This document shows, in pieces, positions 24,308 through 32,231 of a DNA stretch of 34,503 bases. The first letter of the stretch is position 1; each line of letters starts with the position of its first letter. The notes under the pieces were generated by a model. It saw nothing but the letters and a program-made list of their open reading frames with translations. It searched no databases and was not told the origin of the DNA. Source of the DNA: an uncultured bacterium (lineage in GTDB: Bacteria > Cyanobacteriota > Vampirovibrionia > Gastranaerophilales > Gastranaerophilaceae); the NCBI GenBank assembly GCA_949296425.1, contig CASFPN010000018.1, positions 1 through 34,503 on the forward strand. The letters are read 5' to 3'. The position numbers and the translations under genes are program-made.

Positions 24308-24700
24308 ATGGCACGAAACAGAGATACATTTAATGAAATAAACATAACACCTTTAACAGATATCTTTCTGGTTCTGTTAATCATTATGATGGTAATAGCG
24401 CCTATGCTTGATCAGCAGGGGTTAAATTTGACCGTGCCTGAAAATGTTGCCGAGGAACAGGTTCAAAATAAAGAAACAAAAATTATGACAATAATGGTTT
24501 CTGCAGACGACAAATTTTATCTTGACGGTGCTGAAGTTCCGTCAAACGAACTTGAATCCGCAATATCCGCTCAGGCAAAAAATTATCCTGACGGACTTTT
24601 GATAAAAACCGATGCAGATTCATCCCATGGTGCTATGGTTAGAGTTATGGACAGTGCAAGAAATTCCGGAGTTACAAGCATATCCGTAGATCAAATCTAA
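24308..24700 (+). CDS. exbD: ExbD/TolR-family protein, second copy
   Basis: 130 residues. Its N-terminus, FNEINITPLTDIFLVLLIIM, is nearly identical to that of the first ExbD, while the periplasmic parts differ (MLDQQGLNLTVPENVAEE; LLIKTDADSSHGAMVRVMDSA). Two ExbD genes beside one ExbB are common where the channel drives more than one system. GGAGAAA lies upstream of the ATG. The stop overlaps the end of a small convergent gene by two bases. Confidence 0.92.
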   Translation: MARNRDTFNEINITPLTDIFLVLLIIMMVIAPMLDQQGLNLTVPENVAEEQVQNKETKIMTIMVSADDKFYLDGAEVPSNELESAISAQAKNYPDGLLIKTDADSSHGAMVRVMDSARNSGVTSISVDQI

Positions 24701-24873
24701 ACATTCCATTGTGGATTTCCGTCTGCAACGTCAAAGAATTTTTGCATTTTTTCTGAAACAGACACATCTTTTCCTTGCGGAAAAACACTGTTTGGACGTG
24801 TCATATCAACCTTTGCCATTTCATCAAATTTATTTATTCTCTCTTTTATTGCCTCAAAATTTATTATTTTCAT
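24697..24873 (-). CDS. 58-residue protein of unknown function, convergent with exbD
   Basis: The open frame has ATG 24873, a good ribosome site (GAGAGGG, about four bases upstream) and codon use like the neighbours. The protein starts MKIINFEAIKERINKFDEM, is soluble and charged, and ends FFDVADGNPQWNV. Its stop codon overlaps the exbD2 stop on the other strand. No family is recognised. The strong ribosome site and intact frame make it more likely real than chance. Confidence 0.55.
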   Translation of the reverse strand: MKIINFEAIKERINKFDEMAKVDMTRPNSVFPQGKDVSVSEKMQKFFDVADGNPQWNV

Positions 24874-25094
24874 ATAACCCTCTCATATAAAAAAAAATTC
24901 TGCCAGCACGAATTTCAGTAAATATTTTTTTATTTACAAAACTTTATCTTTTAAAAGTCGAGAAACTCAGAAGGCATAAGGTCAAGTTATTTTCTTGAGC
25001 CGAGCAGACATTAATAAACCTGCCTTCTTGTCCTTCTGCCTTCCAATACAAACTTATTCATCAGATAACTATAGCTATTTTTCCGCTTTTGCGT

Positions 25095-25100
25095 TATAAT
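25095..25100 (+). promoter_or_regulatory. -10 box of the ftsH operon
   Basis: A consensus TATAAT lies 35 bases before the ftsH ATG. The -35 position has only TAGCTA at 17-base spacing. The rest of the 24874-25135 gap is AT-rich, with a degenerate GAAGGC/GCCTTC inverted pair (about 24970 and 25020) and nothing else I can support. Confidence 0.5.
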
Positions 25101-25135
25101 AAAAAAGTTAAAATTTATTGAGAGAGGTATTTTTA

Positions 25136-27034
25136 ATGAATAAAAGTCAATCTGCAGGGATGTATATAGTACTGGCAATTGTTGTATTGCTTTTTGTTTC
25201 ATCCGTATTTTTGTCAAGTCCCACAACAAAGGTTACGGAAATTTCTTATTCCAACTTTTTAGAACGGCTTGATAAAGGAGAATTCAAAAAAATTGAAAAA
25301 GCAGATGACTTTTTATTTGCAATACCAAAAGTACAGCCAAAAACAGAAACTCCTAAAACCATAGCACCTTCAATGGAAAATCCTTTTGGTGTTCCGGCAG
25401 AAAAAGCTCCGGCTTTAAAATATAAAGTTTTAACACCGACATTTGATCCGGATTTAATGAAAAAATTGGATTCTTCTGATGCTGAAGTACAGATTACACG
25501 TGCTTCGGATTCTTCAAAGACACTGGGGAATATTTTAAGCTACCTTTTGCTTCCTATATTGTTCCTTGTTTTTCTTGCCGTTATGGCAAAAAGTATTCAG
25601 GCCGGCGGCTCTCAGGCAATGTCATTCGGCAAAAGCAAAGCTAAAATGCTTCTTGACAGTAAGGTTAAAACAACATTTAAAGATGTTGCCGGTATAGATG
25701 AGGAAAAGAAAGAATTAGAAGAAATTGTAGATTTCCTTAAAAACGGCGACAAATACATAAAGCTCGGAGCAAAAATTCCTAAGGGCGTACTTCTCGTAGG
25801 CCCTCCTGGGACAGGTAAAACTTTGATGGCCAAAGCAGTTGCAGGAGAAGCAGGAGTTCCGTTCTTTTCTATCAGCGGTTCTGATTTCGTCGAAATGTTT
25901 GTCGGTGTCGGTGCAAGCCGTGTAAGAGATTTGTTTGATCAAGCAAAAAAACACCAGCCCTGTATTATATTTATAGACGAAATTGACGCTGTCGGACGAC
26001 AAAGAGGGGCAGGTATGGGCGGCGGCCATGATGAACGCGAACAGACATTGAACCAGCTTCTTGTTGAAATGGACGGTTTTGATGAAAATACAAATATTAT
26101 CGTAATCGCTGCGACTAACAGACCCGACATCCTTGATAATGCACTATTAAGACCCGGAAGATTTGACAGACAGATTTACATAAATGCACCTGATGTTAAG
26201 GGCAGAGAAGAAATTTTAAAAGTCCATTCCAAAAACAAGCAGCTTGACACTGGAGTAGATTTAAAAACACTTGCAAAACGCACCCCCGGATTTACGGGAG
26301 CTGATTTACAAAACTTACTAAATGAAGCAGCACTTCTTGCTGCAAGACACAACAAAGACAAAATATCTATGGACGATATTGATAATTCAATCGACAGAGT
26401 TATTGCCGGTATTGAAAAGAAAAGCAGGGTAATGACAGATGAAGATAAAGAACTTACATCCTACCATGAAGTTGGTCATGCTCTTATTGCAAGACTTTTA
26501 AAAGACGCGGATGAACTTCACAAAGTTTCAATAATTCCGCGCGGATGGGCGCTTGGAGTCACCTGGACAAAACCAAAAGACGAAAAAGTACATACCAATA
26601 AAGCGAAACTCCTAGCACAAATTACCGTATCTTTAGGAGGACGTGCCGCTGAAGAAATAGTTTACGGGAAAGACAGAGTAAGCACAGGAGCTTCTCAAGA
26701 CCTTATTAATGTTACCAATATTGCAAGAAAAATGGTTACAGCATGGGGTATGTCAGACAAATTAGGCAATATGGCTTACGGTAAAAATCAGGAAAACGTA
26801 TTTATGGGCAGAGATTTCGGACACCAGAGAGATTACTCTGAACAGGTGGCATTTGAAATTGACGAAGAAATGAAACGTATTGTTGACGAAAAATATGAAG
26901 AAGCTAAAACAATACTAAATAACAACAGAGATATGCTAGAAGCTATTTCAAAAGAACTGCTCGATAAAGAAACTCTTGATGCATCGGAATTTGACGAAAT
27001 AATGAACAGAGTGGAAAGTGAAAGACAAAGTTAA
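25136..27034 (+). CDS. ftsH: ATP-dependent zinc metalloprotease FtsH
   Basis: 632 residues. The N-terminus holds two membrane segments around a periplasmic domain (about 6-27 and 130-150). The AAA domain has Walker A GPPGTGKT (222-229), Walker B FIDEID (Asp281, Glu282) and the second region of homology [20 protein letters not shown]. The pore motif MFVGVG is present. The protease zinc site is HEVGH (444-448). FtsH degrades unstable membrane and soluble proteins. I chose ATG 25136 ([10 protein letters not shown]) because GAGAGG lies before it; the frame upstream to a TTG is unlikely. The last 17 bases overlap the AcsD-like gene. Confidence 0.96.
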   Translation: MNKSQSAGMYIVLAIVVLLFVSSVFLSSPTTKVTEISYSNFLERLDKGEFKKIEKADDFLFAIPKVQPKTETPKTIAPSMENPFGVPAEKAPALKYKVLTPTFDPDLMKKLDSSDAEVQITRASDSSKTLGNILSYLLLPILFLVFLAVMAKSIQAGGSQAMSFGKSKAKMLLDSKVKTTFKDVAGIDEEKKELEEIVDFLKNGDKYIKLGAKIPKGVLLVGPPGTGKTLMAKAVAGEAGVPFFSISGSDFVEMFVGVGASRVRDLFDQAKKHQPCIIFIDEIDAVGRQRGAGMGGGHDEREQTLNQLLVEMDGFDENTNIIVIAATNRPDILDNALLRPGRFDRQIYINAPDVKGREEILKVHSKNKQLDTGVDLKTLAKRTPGFTGADLQNLLNEAALLAARHNKDKISMDDIDNSIDRVIAGIEKKSRVMTDEDKELTSYHEVGHALIARLLKDADELHKVSIIPRGWALGVTWTKPKDEKVHTNKAKLLAQITVSLGGRAAEEIVYGKDRVSTGASQDLINVTNIARKMVTAWGMSDKLGNMAYGKNQENVFMGRDFGHQRDYSEQVAFEIDEEMKRIVDEKYEEAKTILNNNRDMLEAISKELLDKETLDASEFDEIMNRVESERQS

Positions 27035-27680
27035 ATATATTCTGGAAGCTCCAATAAAATCACTTCACAAAATTATAGACAAAGATTGTGATATAACAGG
27101 ATTGATAATTGAAGAAGAAGCCGATAAAAAAATTTTAAAAAGGCTTCTTCCTAATATTAAAAGACCTGTAATGCTGAGATGTACAGGAGATGACGCAAAA
27201 GATAAAGTATTGCTGCCGCAATTTATTGAACTGCTTGACAGGGAAAGTATTATTGCATACGCAAATGAAAATACTTACAAAATTATTTTGCCTTTTGTAA
27301 TAAAAGGCAATCATAAACTTGTTATCCGTACTCCGATAGATATCAATCTTGCCAAAGAAATGAATATTTTAGCATCAGATTTAGGGCTTGCTATGGATAA
27401 AATAATTATAGATACCGATATCGGAGGCTTAGGATACGGTTTTGAATACGGCTACAGCATTATGGAAAAAATAAAACTGGAAGGCATAAACGATAAATAC
27501 CTTAATATGCCTCTGATTTCTTTTGCAGCGGAAGAAACAGCAAAAACAAAAGAAGCACGGGATGAAAAATTAGGGATTTTTCTGGAAATCGCCTCAGCAT
27601 CAGCCGTAAAAGCAGCCGGAGCAGATTATATTGTTCTGACCAAACCTGAAGCAGTAAAAACCATGAGGGAATTTGAATGA
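27018..27680 (+). CDS. AcsD-like small subunit of a corrinoid iron-sulfur protein
   Basis: 220 residues from GTG 27018. The block from about residue 130, [21 protein letters not shown] (GGLGYG at 136-141), followed by [19 protein letters not shown], matches the small subunit of the corrinoid iron-sulfur protein (AcsD/CdhD) of the Wood-Ljungdahl pathway. That family has a TIM barrel that helps hold the cobamide. The protein is about 100 residues shorter than the Moorella-type subunit, with the loss at the N-terminus. It overlaps ftsH by 17 bases and the next gene by four (ATGA), so it is translated with the AcsC-like partner. Confidence 0.8.
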   Translation: MKDKVKYILEAPIKSLHKIIDKDCDITGLIIEEEADKKILKRLLPNIKRPVMLRCTGDDAKDKVLLPQFIELLDRESIIAYANENTYKIILPFVIKGNHKLVIRTPIDINLAKEMNILASDLGLAMDKIIIDTDIGGLGYGFEYGYSIMEKIKLEGINDKYLNMPLISFAAEETAKTKEARDEKLGIFLEIASASAVKAAGADYIVLTKPEAVKTMREFE

Positions 27681-28789
27681 CAGAACTTTCAGGACTGCAA
27701 ATTTTTAAATATCTTCCGGCCGCAAAAAAAACTGAAAATACAAACTGCAAGCAATGCGGCTCTCCAACCTGTATGGCTTATGCTCTGAAACTTGCCAAAC
27801 ATCAGACAGATATAGAAAAATGTCCGTATATTCCTGATGAACTAAAAAAAATTTATATTGAAAATTCCAAGCAGCCCCAGAAAACTGTTGAAATTCAAGG
27901 AGTAAAAATAGGCGGGGAAAACGTACTATACAGACATGAAAAAACCTTTATAAACAAAACAGCGATTGCTGTTGTCATTGATATGTCAAAAGCTGACTGG
28001 AAAGAAAAACTTACAAGGGTACAAAATTTTGAGATAACAAGAGTAAACGAACATTTAAAAATTGATTTAATAATAACTAAAAACGGCACTTTAACGGATA
28101 CTATAAGTTATGAGGATTTAAAAAAACTGCCCCTCACAGAAATTGTTGACGAAGATTTTAAAAAGACATCTGAAAAACTTGTCAAAATTAGACACAAAGC
28201 AATTCTTGAAAAAGATGAAAATTATTCAGCTCCTGTTTATGTATATTTCAGCCACAGCGATGATTTGAACAAGCTTTGTGCAAAAGCGGGCTATTATATT
28301 TGCAAATACGCAAATATGCTTGTATTTGAAGACTTTGACGAAAATATGATGGCAGCTATTATGAGCCTGCGCCAGAATATCTTCACGGATCCTCAAAAAC
28401 CTTTGCAGGTGGAATCAAAAATTTATGAATTTAACAACCCTGATGAAAATTCTCTCATCTTTATGACAACAAACTTTGCACTGACATTTTTTGCAGTTGC
28501 AAATGAACTTGAAAGCCTTCCTGTACCGTCATATTTAATTGTAATTCCTGCAGAAGGCATGAGTGTATTGACTGCGTGGTCAGCAGAAAAATTCACTGCA
28601 AAAATTGTTGCAAATACTCTGAGAAAACTTGATTTTGCAAGCAAAGTTAAAAACAGAAAAATCATTATCCCAGGACTTTTAGCTCACATGAAAGAGGAGC
28701 TGGAAGAAGAAATAAACGACTTTGAAATAGTTGTAGGAACAATTGATGCCTTTGCTATAGGTGAATTCGTAAAAAAGCTGGATCTCTAA
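27677..28789 (+). CDS. AcsC-like large subunit of a corrinoid iron-sulfur protein
   Basis: 370 residues. The N-terminal 4Fe-4S motif is Cys24-x2-Cys27-x4-Cys32-x16-Cys49 (NCKQCGSPTCMAYALKLA...KCPYI), the same spacing as AcsC/CdhE. A barrel-like middle follows. The C-terminal domain has IPAEGMSVLTAWSAEKF, KIIIPGLLAHMKEELEEE and VVGTIDAFAIGEFVKKL, which fit the cobamide-binding domain of the family. It is 70-80 residues shorter than typical AcsC. It would carry a methyl group on cobalt. With the AcsD-like gene it forms a complete, reduced corrinoid protein. No acsA, acsB or acsE is nearby. Confidence 0.82.
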   Translation: MTELSGLQIFKYLPAAKKTENTNCKQCGSPTCMAYALKLAKHQTDIEKCPYIPDELKKIYIENSKQPQKTVEIQGVKIGGENVLYRHEKTFINKTAIAVVIDMSKADWKEKLTRVQNFEITRVNEHLKIDLIITKNGTLTDTISYEDLKKLPLTEIVDEDFKKTSEKLVKIRHKAILEKDENYSAPVYVYFSHSDDLNKLCAKAGYYICKYANMLVFEDFDENMMAAIMSLRQNIFTDPQKPLQVESKIYEFNNPDENSLIFMTTNFALTFFAVANELESLPVPSYLIVIPAEGMSVLTAWSAEKFTAKIVANTLRKLDFASKVKNRKIIIPGLLAHMKEELEEEINDFEIVVGTIDAFAIGEFVKKLDL

Positions 28790-28989
28790 TCAGGGGTAAA
28801 TTCTAGCAGATCGGAAATTTTGCAGTTGAAGTATTTACATAAAAGATCAAGAGTTCTTAATTCATAAGCCGTTGTCTTGTTTGTTCGCCATCTTGACAAT
28901 GTATTTGTGCTTATGCCGGTTTTAGCAGAAATATCCTTTGCTGTTGTTCTATGACGCCAAATTAAATCATCTAAATTACAAGTAATCAT
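28786..28989 (-). CDS. Small XRE-family transcriptional regulator
   Basis: 67 residues, almost entirely a Cro/CI helix-turn-helix: DLIWRHRTTAKDISAKTGIS then TNTLSRWRTNKTTAYELRTL, ending LCKYFNCKISDLLEF. It should bind DNA as a dimer. The likely operator is the 30-bp palindrome just upstream (29044-29073), and a half-site AGTAATCA also overlaps its own start codon. A TATACT box (28997-29002) ends seven bases before the ATG and AAGG is too close to be a normal ribosome site, so the mRNA may be leaderless. Its stop overlaps the AcsC-like stop. Confidence 0.85.
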   Translation of the reverse strand: MITCNLDDLIWRHRTTAKDISAKTGISTNTLSRWRTNKTTAYELRTLDLLCKYFNCKISDLLEFTPD

Positions 28990-28996
28990 ACCTTAA

Positions 28997-29073
28997 AGTA
29001 TAAACTTGTTATTATAAACTTGACATTAATCACCTTATTGAGTAATTTGATTACTATATATAGTAATCAAATT
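28997..29073. promoter_or_regulatory. Divergent promoter/operator region with a perfect 30-bp palindrome
   Basis: AATTTGATTACTA (29044-29056), TATA, then TAGTAATCAAATT (29061-29073): 13-bp arms without a mismatch. A rightward promoter TTGACA (29020-29025) with TAATTT 17 bases later overlaps the left arm, so bound protein would block it. Two direct copies of TATAAACTTG lie at 28999-29008 and 29013-29022 on the XRE side. The half-site AGTAATCA recurs at 28981-28988. Confidence 0.75.
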
Positions 29074-29087
29074 TAAAGAAGGTTTAT

Positions 29088-29273
29088 ATGATTTGGAATA
29101 TTATGAATTGGATACTCGAGCTCGAAGAATATTTTGTCCTCACAGTAAAAAAAATTTTTTTAATTAATATCCTTATGCAAATGGAAAATATTATCCCCGA
29201 TAATACAATTTACCTTTATCAACTCAGGAACTGGCAGTTCGATCTTGCGGATATAATAGAATTTTATATATAA
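29088..29273 (+). CDS. 61-residue protein under the XRE operator
   Basis: ATG 29088 with AAGAAGG five bases upstream, directly behind the palindrome and promoter. The protein is rich in Ile, Leu, Trp and aromatic residues: MIWNIMNWILELEEYF, then FLINILMQMENIIP and YLYQLRNWQFDLADIIEF. It may associate with membranes or be amphipathic. No family is recognised. Its pairing with a divergent XRE regulator recalls small regulated toxin or phage-type gene pairs, but nothing proves that. Confidence 0.6.
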   Translation: MIWNIMNWILELEEYFVLTVKKIFLINILMQMENIIPDNTIYLYQLRNWQFDLADIIEFYI

Positions 29274-29328
29274 TAGCAAAAAAATTTCTGTCCTAATTTC
29301 ATATATAATATAATTGAAAAGGGCAGAT

Positions 29329-29733
29329 ATGAAAATTCAAAATTCACAAAGTCGGACAAATTTTAACGGTCTTTATTTCAAAAAAGTTTCCCCTCAGATA
29401 GAGGAAGCTTTTAGAGAATGTCCGGCAATCAAAGATCTTGCCAAACTAAATGATGTATTTATTTCACAATTCACCCGCAAAGTAAAAGAACCTTACGGGA
29501 AAGTAATTGAATACGGTTACAAATGCAAAGTTGTTTCTCCGTCAAACCTTTTCTCTCGCAAAAAACGGGTTATGCTAAAAGGAATATCAGAATCAGCACT
29601 TGATTTATCACAATACAAAAACAAAAAAGAAGTTAAACAAGCTATAATTAATGACCTATCCGAACAAATAAGCTATCTTAAAAATTTCAGAGATTTTATT
29701 GAAAACTTTACTAAAATTGAAAAAAAATATTAA
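29329..29733 (+). CDS. Small protein of unknown function with FNG motif
   Basis: 134 residues from ATG 29329; AAAAGGG is five bases upstream and TATAAT-like boxes lie near 29303-29313. The start, KIQNSQSRTNFNGLYFKK, is polar and may be exposed. The rest is basic and helical at the end (KKEVKQAIINDLSEQISYLKN). It has no signal peptide or membrane segment. Not recognised. It converges with fliR, ending three bases before the fliR stop. Confidence 0.6.
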   Translation: MKIQNSQSRTNFNGLYFKKVSPQIEEAFRECPAIKDLAKLNDVFISQFTRKVKEPYGKVIEYGYKCKVVSPSNLFSRKKRVMLKGISESALDLSQYKNKKEVKQAIINDLSEQISYLKNFRDFIENFTKIEKKY

Positions 29734-29736
29734 AAA

Positions 29737-30516
29737 TCAAATTATTTTTGCAAAAGACAGAAAATAATCGGAAATTATATTCACAAGCATAGGTAAAATC
29801 CAAACCATTATAGCAGCGCCAAGTACAGGTTTAAAAAGAAAACTTAACTGGAAAACGTTTACCTGAGGAGCCGTTTTAGAAATTACCCCGAGAATTATAT
29901 CCTGTCCAAGAGTCGCAAGCAAAACCGGAGAAGCTATTTGAAGCCCCATAAATAAAACATTGGAGGACAGCTCTACCAGATAATCAAGGTTAACAAGTTT
30001 AGAAAGCGGAATTAATGTCGCATCAAGCGGGAAAATTTCAAAACTTCTAATCAATGCGCTTAATAACCAATAAACACCGCCAAGTTGAATAAAAATTAAC
30101 AATCCTAAAAATGAAAAACATTTGCCGACAATTGAAACCTGAGAAGATGTCGTAGGATCTAAAACCATTGCGGAAGAAAGCCCCATCTGCATATTAACCA
30201 TATCACCGCCGGCATCCACAGCAATTAGTATCAACTGAGCAACATAGCCGAGCATTGCACCGACCACTATATTTAAAAATACGGAAAGTACAAAAGATTC
30301 CTTTATTATTGTCAAATCAGGCTTTACAACACATGTCAAAACAATTGAAAGAATCAAGGCAAGGCTCAATTTCACCATCCCGGGAATTTCTTTACGGTTA
30401 AAGACGGGGGCAAGTCTGAAAAATCCCAGAAGTCTTGCAAATATGAATATTCCAGCGGCCAAATACGCATTCAGCATCGGAAACATCTTCATTAATTCTG
30501 TGATAATTTCTTCCAA
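29737..30516 (-). CDS. fliR: Flagellar biosynthesis protein FliR
   Basis: 259 residues with about six hydrophobic segments, standard for FliR. It is part of the export gate (FliP-FliQ-FliR) in the flagellar type III secretion system. ARLLGFFRLAPVFNRKEIP and AGGDMVNMQMGLSSAMVLDP are family blocks. The start is a TTG at 30516, with GGGAGA eight to nine bases upstream, inside the end of fliQ; it begins four bases after the fliQ stop. It is the last gene of the flagellar operon. Confidence 0.93.
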   Translation of the reverse strand: MEEIITELMKMFPMLNAYLAAGIFIFARLLGFFRLAPVFNRKEIPGMVKLSLALILSIVLTCVVKPDLTIIKESFVLSVFLNIVVGAMLGYVAQLILIAVDAGGDMVNMQMGLSSAMVLDPTTSSQVSIVGKCFSFLGLLIFIQLGGVYWLLSALIRSFEIFPLDATLIPLSKLVNLDYLVELSSNVLFMGLQIASPVLLATLGQDIILGVISKTAPQVNVFQLSFLFKPVLGAAIMVWILPMLVNIISDYFLSFAKII

Positions 30517-30520
30517 TCAA

Positions 30521-31009
30521 CTATCTCCCAAGTATTGTATTGGTTTCTACAAAATCAGGTTTTGGCATCGGAGTCCGCGGACTCGGCAAATACTTAACTT
30601 TTTGTTGGTTATCTATATAAGGAACCTTACCGGGATTTTTCATTATTTCATCTATAGACGGCTGGTTATTAAATCTGTCAGTCATCTCATGCTCAAACGG
30701 AGATGTGTATTTATAATAATCAGCAGGCAAAACATAAGAATCATTTTTTGATACAAGGTTAAATGCCATTGCAAACCCGTCCGTTACAAAACCTTTCAGC
30801 ATATTAATAAATCCTATGCCGCCCATAACAATCACCAGAAAAACCCCGAGAATTTTCGGTGCTGCAGCTATTGTCTGTTCCTGAACCTGTGTTACAGCCT
30901 GTAAAATACCCACAACAAGACCTATACCCGCTGCGACAAGTACACAGGGCATTGATATCGCAAGCATTATCAAAAAGCCTTTTGCTAAGTATTCAACTAA
31001 AACTTCCAT
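30521..31009 (-). CDS. fliQ: Flagellar biosynthesis protein FliQ with a long C-terminal extension
   Basis: 162 residues, where FliQ is normally about 90. Residues 1-86 are a full FliQ with two membrane helices: FLIMLAISMPCVLVAAGIGL, the VGILQAVTQVQEQTI loop and LGVFLVIVMGGIGFINML. Residues from about 87 on are extra: hydrophilic, with YYKYTSPFEHEMTDRFNNQP and a Pro-rich end (PSPRTPMPKPDF). The extension could reach into the export gate vestibule or cytoplasm. The frame is open without a stop where FliQ usually ends, and fliR follows directly. AGGAAA precedes the ATG. Confidence 0.92.
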   Translation of the reverse strand: MEVLVEYLAKGFLIMLAISMPCVLVAAGIGLVVGILQAVTQVQEQTIAAAPKILGVFLVIVMGGIGFINMLKGFVTDGFAMAFNLVSKNDSYVLPADYYKYTSPFEHEMTDRFNNQPSIDEIMKNPGKVPYIDNQQKVKYLPSPRTPMPKPDFVETNTILGR

Positions 31010-31089
31010 TTTTTATTTCCTCATAAAGCATCTTATCCTGTTTATACTTATTTCCTCTCAACGACTCAGGAGAGTTAGCGAGAAGATCG

Positions 31090-31731
31090 TCAGTTGTAAC
31101 TGGTTACAAGCCCCTGTACAATCAGTGCCCAGCCGTCTACCGCAATAAATATCAACAGTTTAAATGGCAAAGATATAATTGTCGGCGACAGCATAAACAT
31201 ACCAAGCGCAAGCAATATATTTGCAACAACAAGGTCTAAAACTATAAACGGTACAAAAATAATGAACCCGATTTCAAATGACGTTTTCAATTCACTTATA
31301 ATGAATGCCGGAGCAACCTGCCATACAGTAATCTCATCAGGAGTTTTCGGGGCTGTTCCTTTTGACATTTCAACAAAAAACGCCAGATCACTTTCCCGGG
31401 TCTGTTTCATCATAAACTCTTTCAAAGGTTTTGAACCTTCGTTTATTGCCTCAACGATGTTCTGATTTTTGTGGTAAGGAACAGAACCCAGCTCGTACAT
31501 TTTCTGGAATGTTGAACCCATTGTATAAAATGTCAAAATCATTGCAAGCCCAATAATGACAATTGAAGGCGGAACCTGTTGCGTTCCTAAAGCAGTTTTT
31601 AACATTGAAAATACAATCACGAAACGTAAAAAACTCGTCATACAGCAAAATACCAGCGGTAGAAGCGAAAATACCGTCATAAGTATTAACATTTGCAGTA
31701 CGGGATTCATATCTTTTATTATAGTATCCAT
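31090..31731 (-). CDS. fliP: Flagellar biosynthesis protein FliP
   Basis: 213 residues. The core export-gate protein. Family blocks: LPLVFCCMTSFLRFVIVFSMLKTALGTQQVPP (ends quoted: FLRFVIVFSML and GTQQVPPS), AFIISELKTSFEIGF and MFMLSPTIISLPFKLLIF. It is about 30 residues shorter than E. coli FliP because the cleaved N-terminal signal peptide is missing, as in some other phyla. AAAGGAT lies before the ATG within a short duplicated motif (GGATACTATAAT twice). An 80-base gap separates it from fliQ. Confidence 0.95.
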   Translation of the reverse strand: MDTIIKDMNPVLQMLILMTVFSLLPLVFCCMTSFLRFVIVFSMLKTALGTQQVPPSIVIIGLAMILTFYTMGSTFQKMYELGSVPYHKNQNIVEAINEGSKPLKEFMMKQTRESDLAFFVEMSKGTAPKTPDEITVWQVAPAFIISELKTSFEIGFIIFVPFIVLDLVVANILLALGMFMLSPTIISLPFKLLIFIAVDGWALIVQGLVTSYN

Positions 31732-31745
31732 TATAGTATCCTTTT

Positions 31746-32117
31746 TTACAATTTATTTATCAGGTCTTTAAATACTTTTTTAGGTTGATGAGCTTTGTTT
31801 ATACTGACAATTGACGGGAGTTCGTCAACACTGTGCGTATTTTCAGGCTGAACTTTTTTTAAATTCTCATCTGTTATATCAAGTTTTGAAATAAGCGCTG
31901 TTTTGTCAACATCAGATGCCACAAGAAACCTTTCATTACCAGCACGAATAACATAAAGGTTTTTGCGGGGACCAAGACCTATACAATCTTCAATATCAAG
32001 AAATTTTGATTTTGATACCGAACAGTAAGAGAATTTCTTATAAACAAAAACAGCAAGAAAAATTATACCGATCATTGCCGCTGTATAAACTATGAAATTT
32101 ATCAAATATCCGCTCAT
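31746..32117 (-). CDS. fliO: FliO-like flagellar assembly protein
   Basis: 123 residues from ATG 32117, with GAGAGGG five bases upstream. One membrane segment near the N-terminus (LINFIVYTAAMIGIIFLAVFV) is followed by a small beta domain: FLDIEDCIGLGPRKNLYVIRAGNERFLVASD, with the FliO pattern GLGPRKNLYVI and FLVASD. FliO helps FliP oligomerise. Weak conservation is normal for this family. Its position between the C-ring gene and fliP supports the call and marks the system as flagellar and not a virulence-type injectisome. Confidence 0.85.
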   Translation of the reverse strand: MSGYLINFIVYTAAMIGIIFLAVFVYKKFSYCSVSKSKFLDIEDCIGLGPRKNLYVIRAGNERFLVASDVDKTALISKLDITDENLKKVQPENTHSVDELPSIVSINKAHQPKKVFKDLINKL

Positions 32118-32231
32118 TTTTACCCTCTCAGTTAATTTCGGTGTCTGAAATTGTAGTATTTCCAATGTCAAACCGTTATCCTTAAAAAAACTTTGTAAAC
32201 AACTTCCTGCCCTGTTGCCCTATATTGTTCG

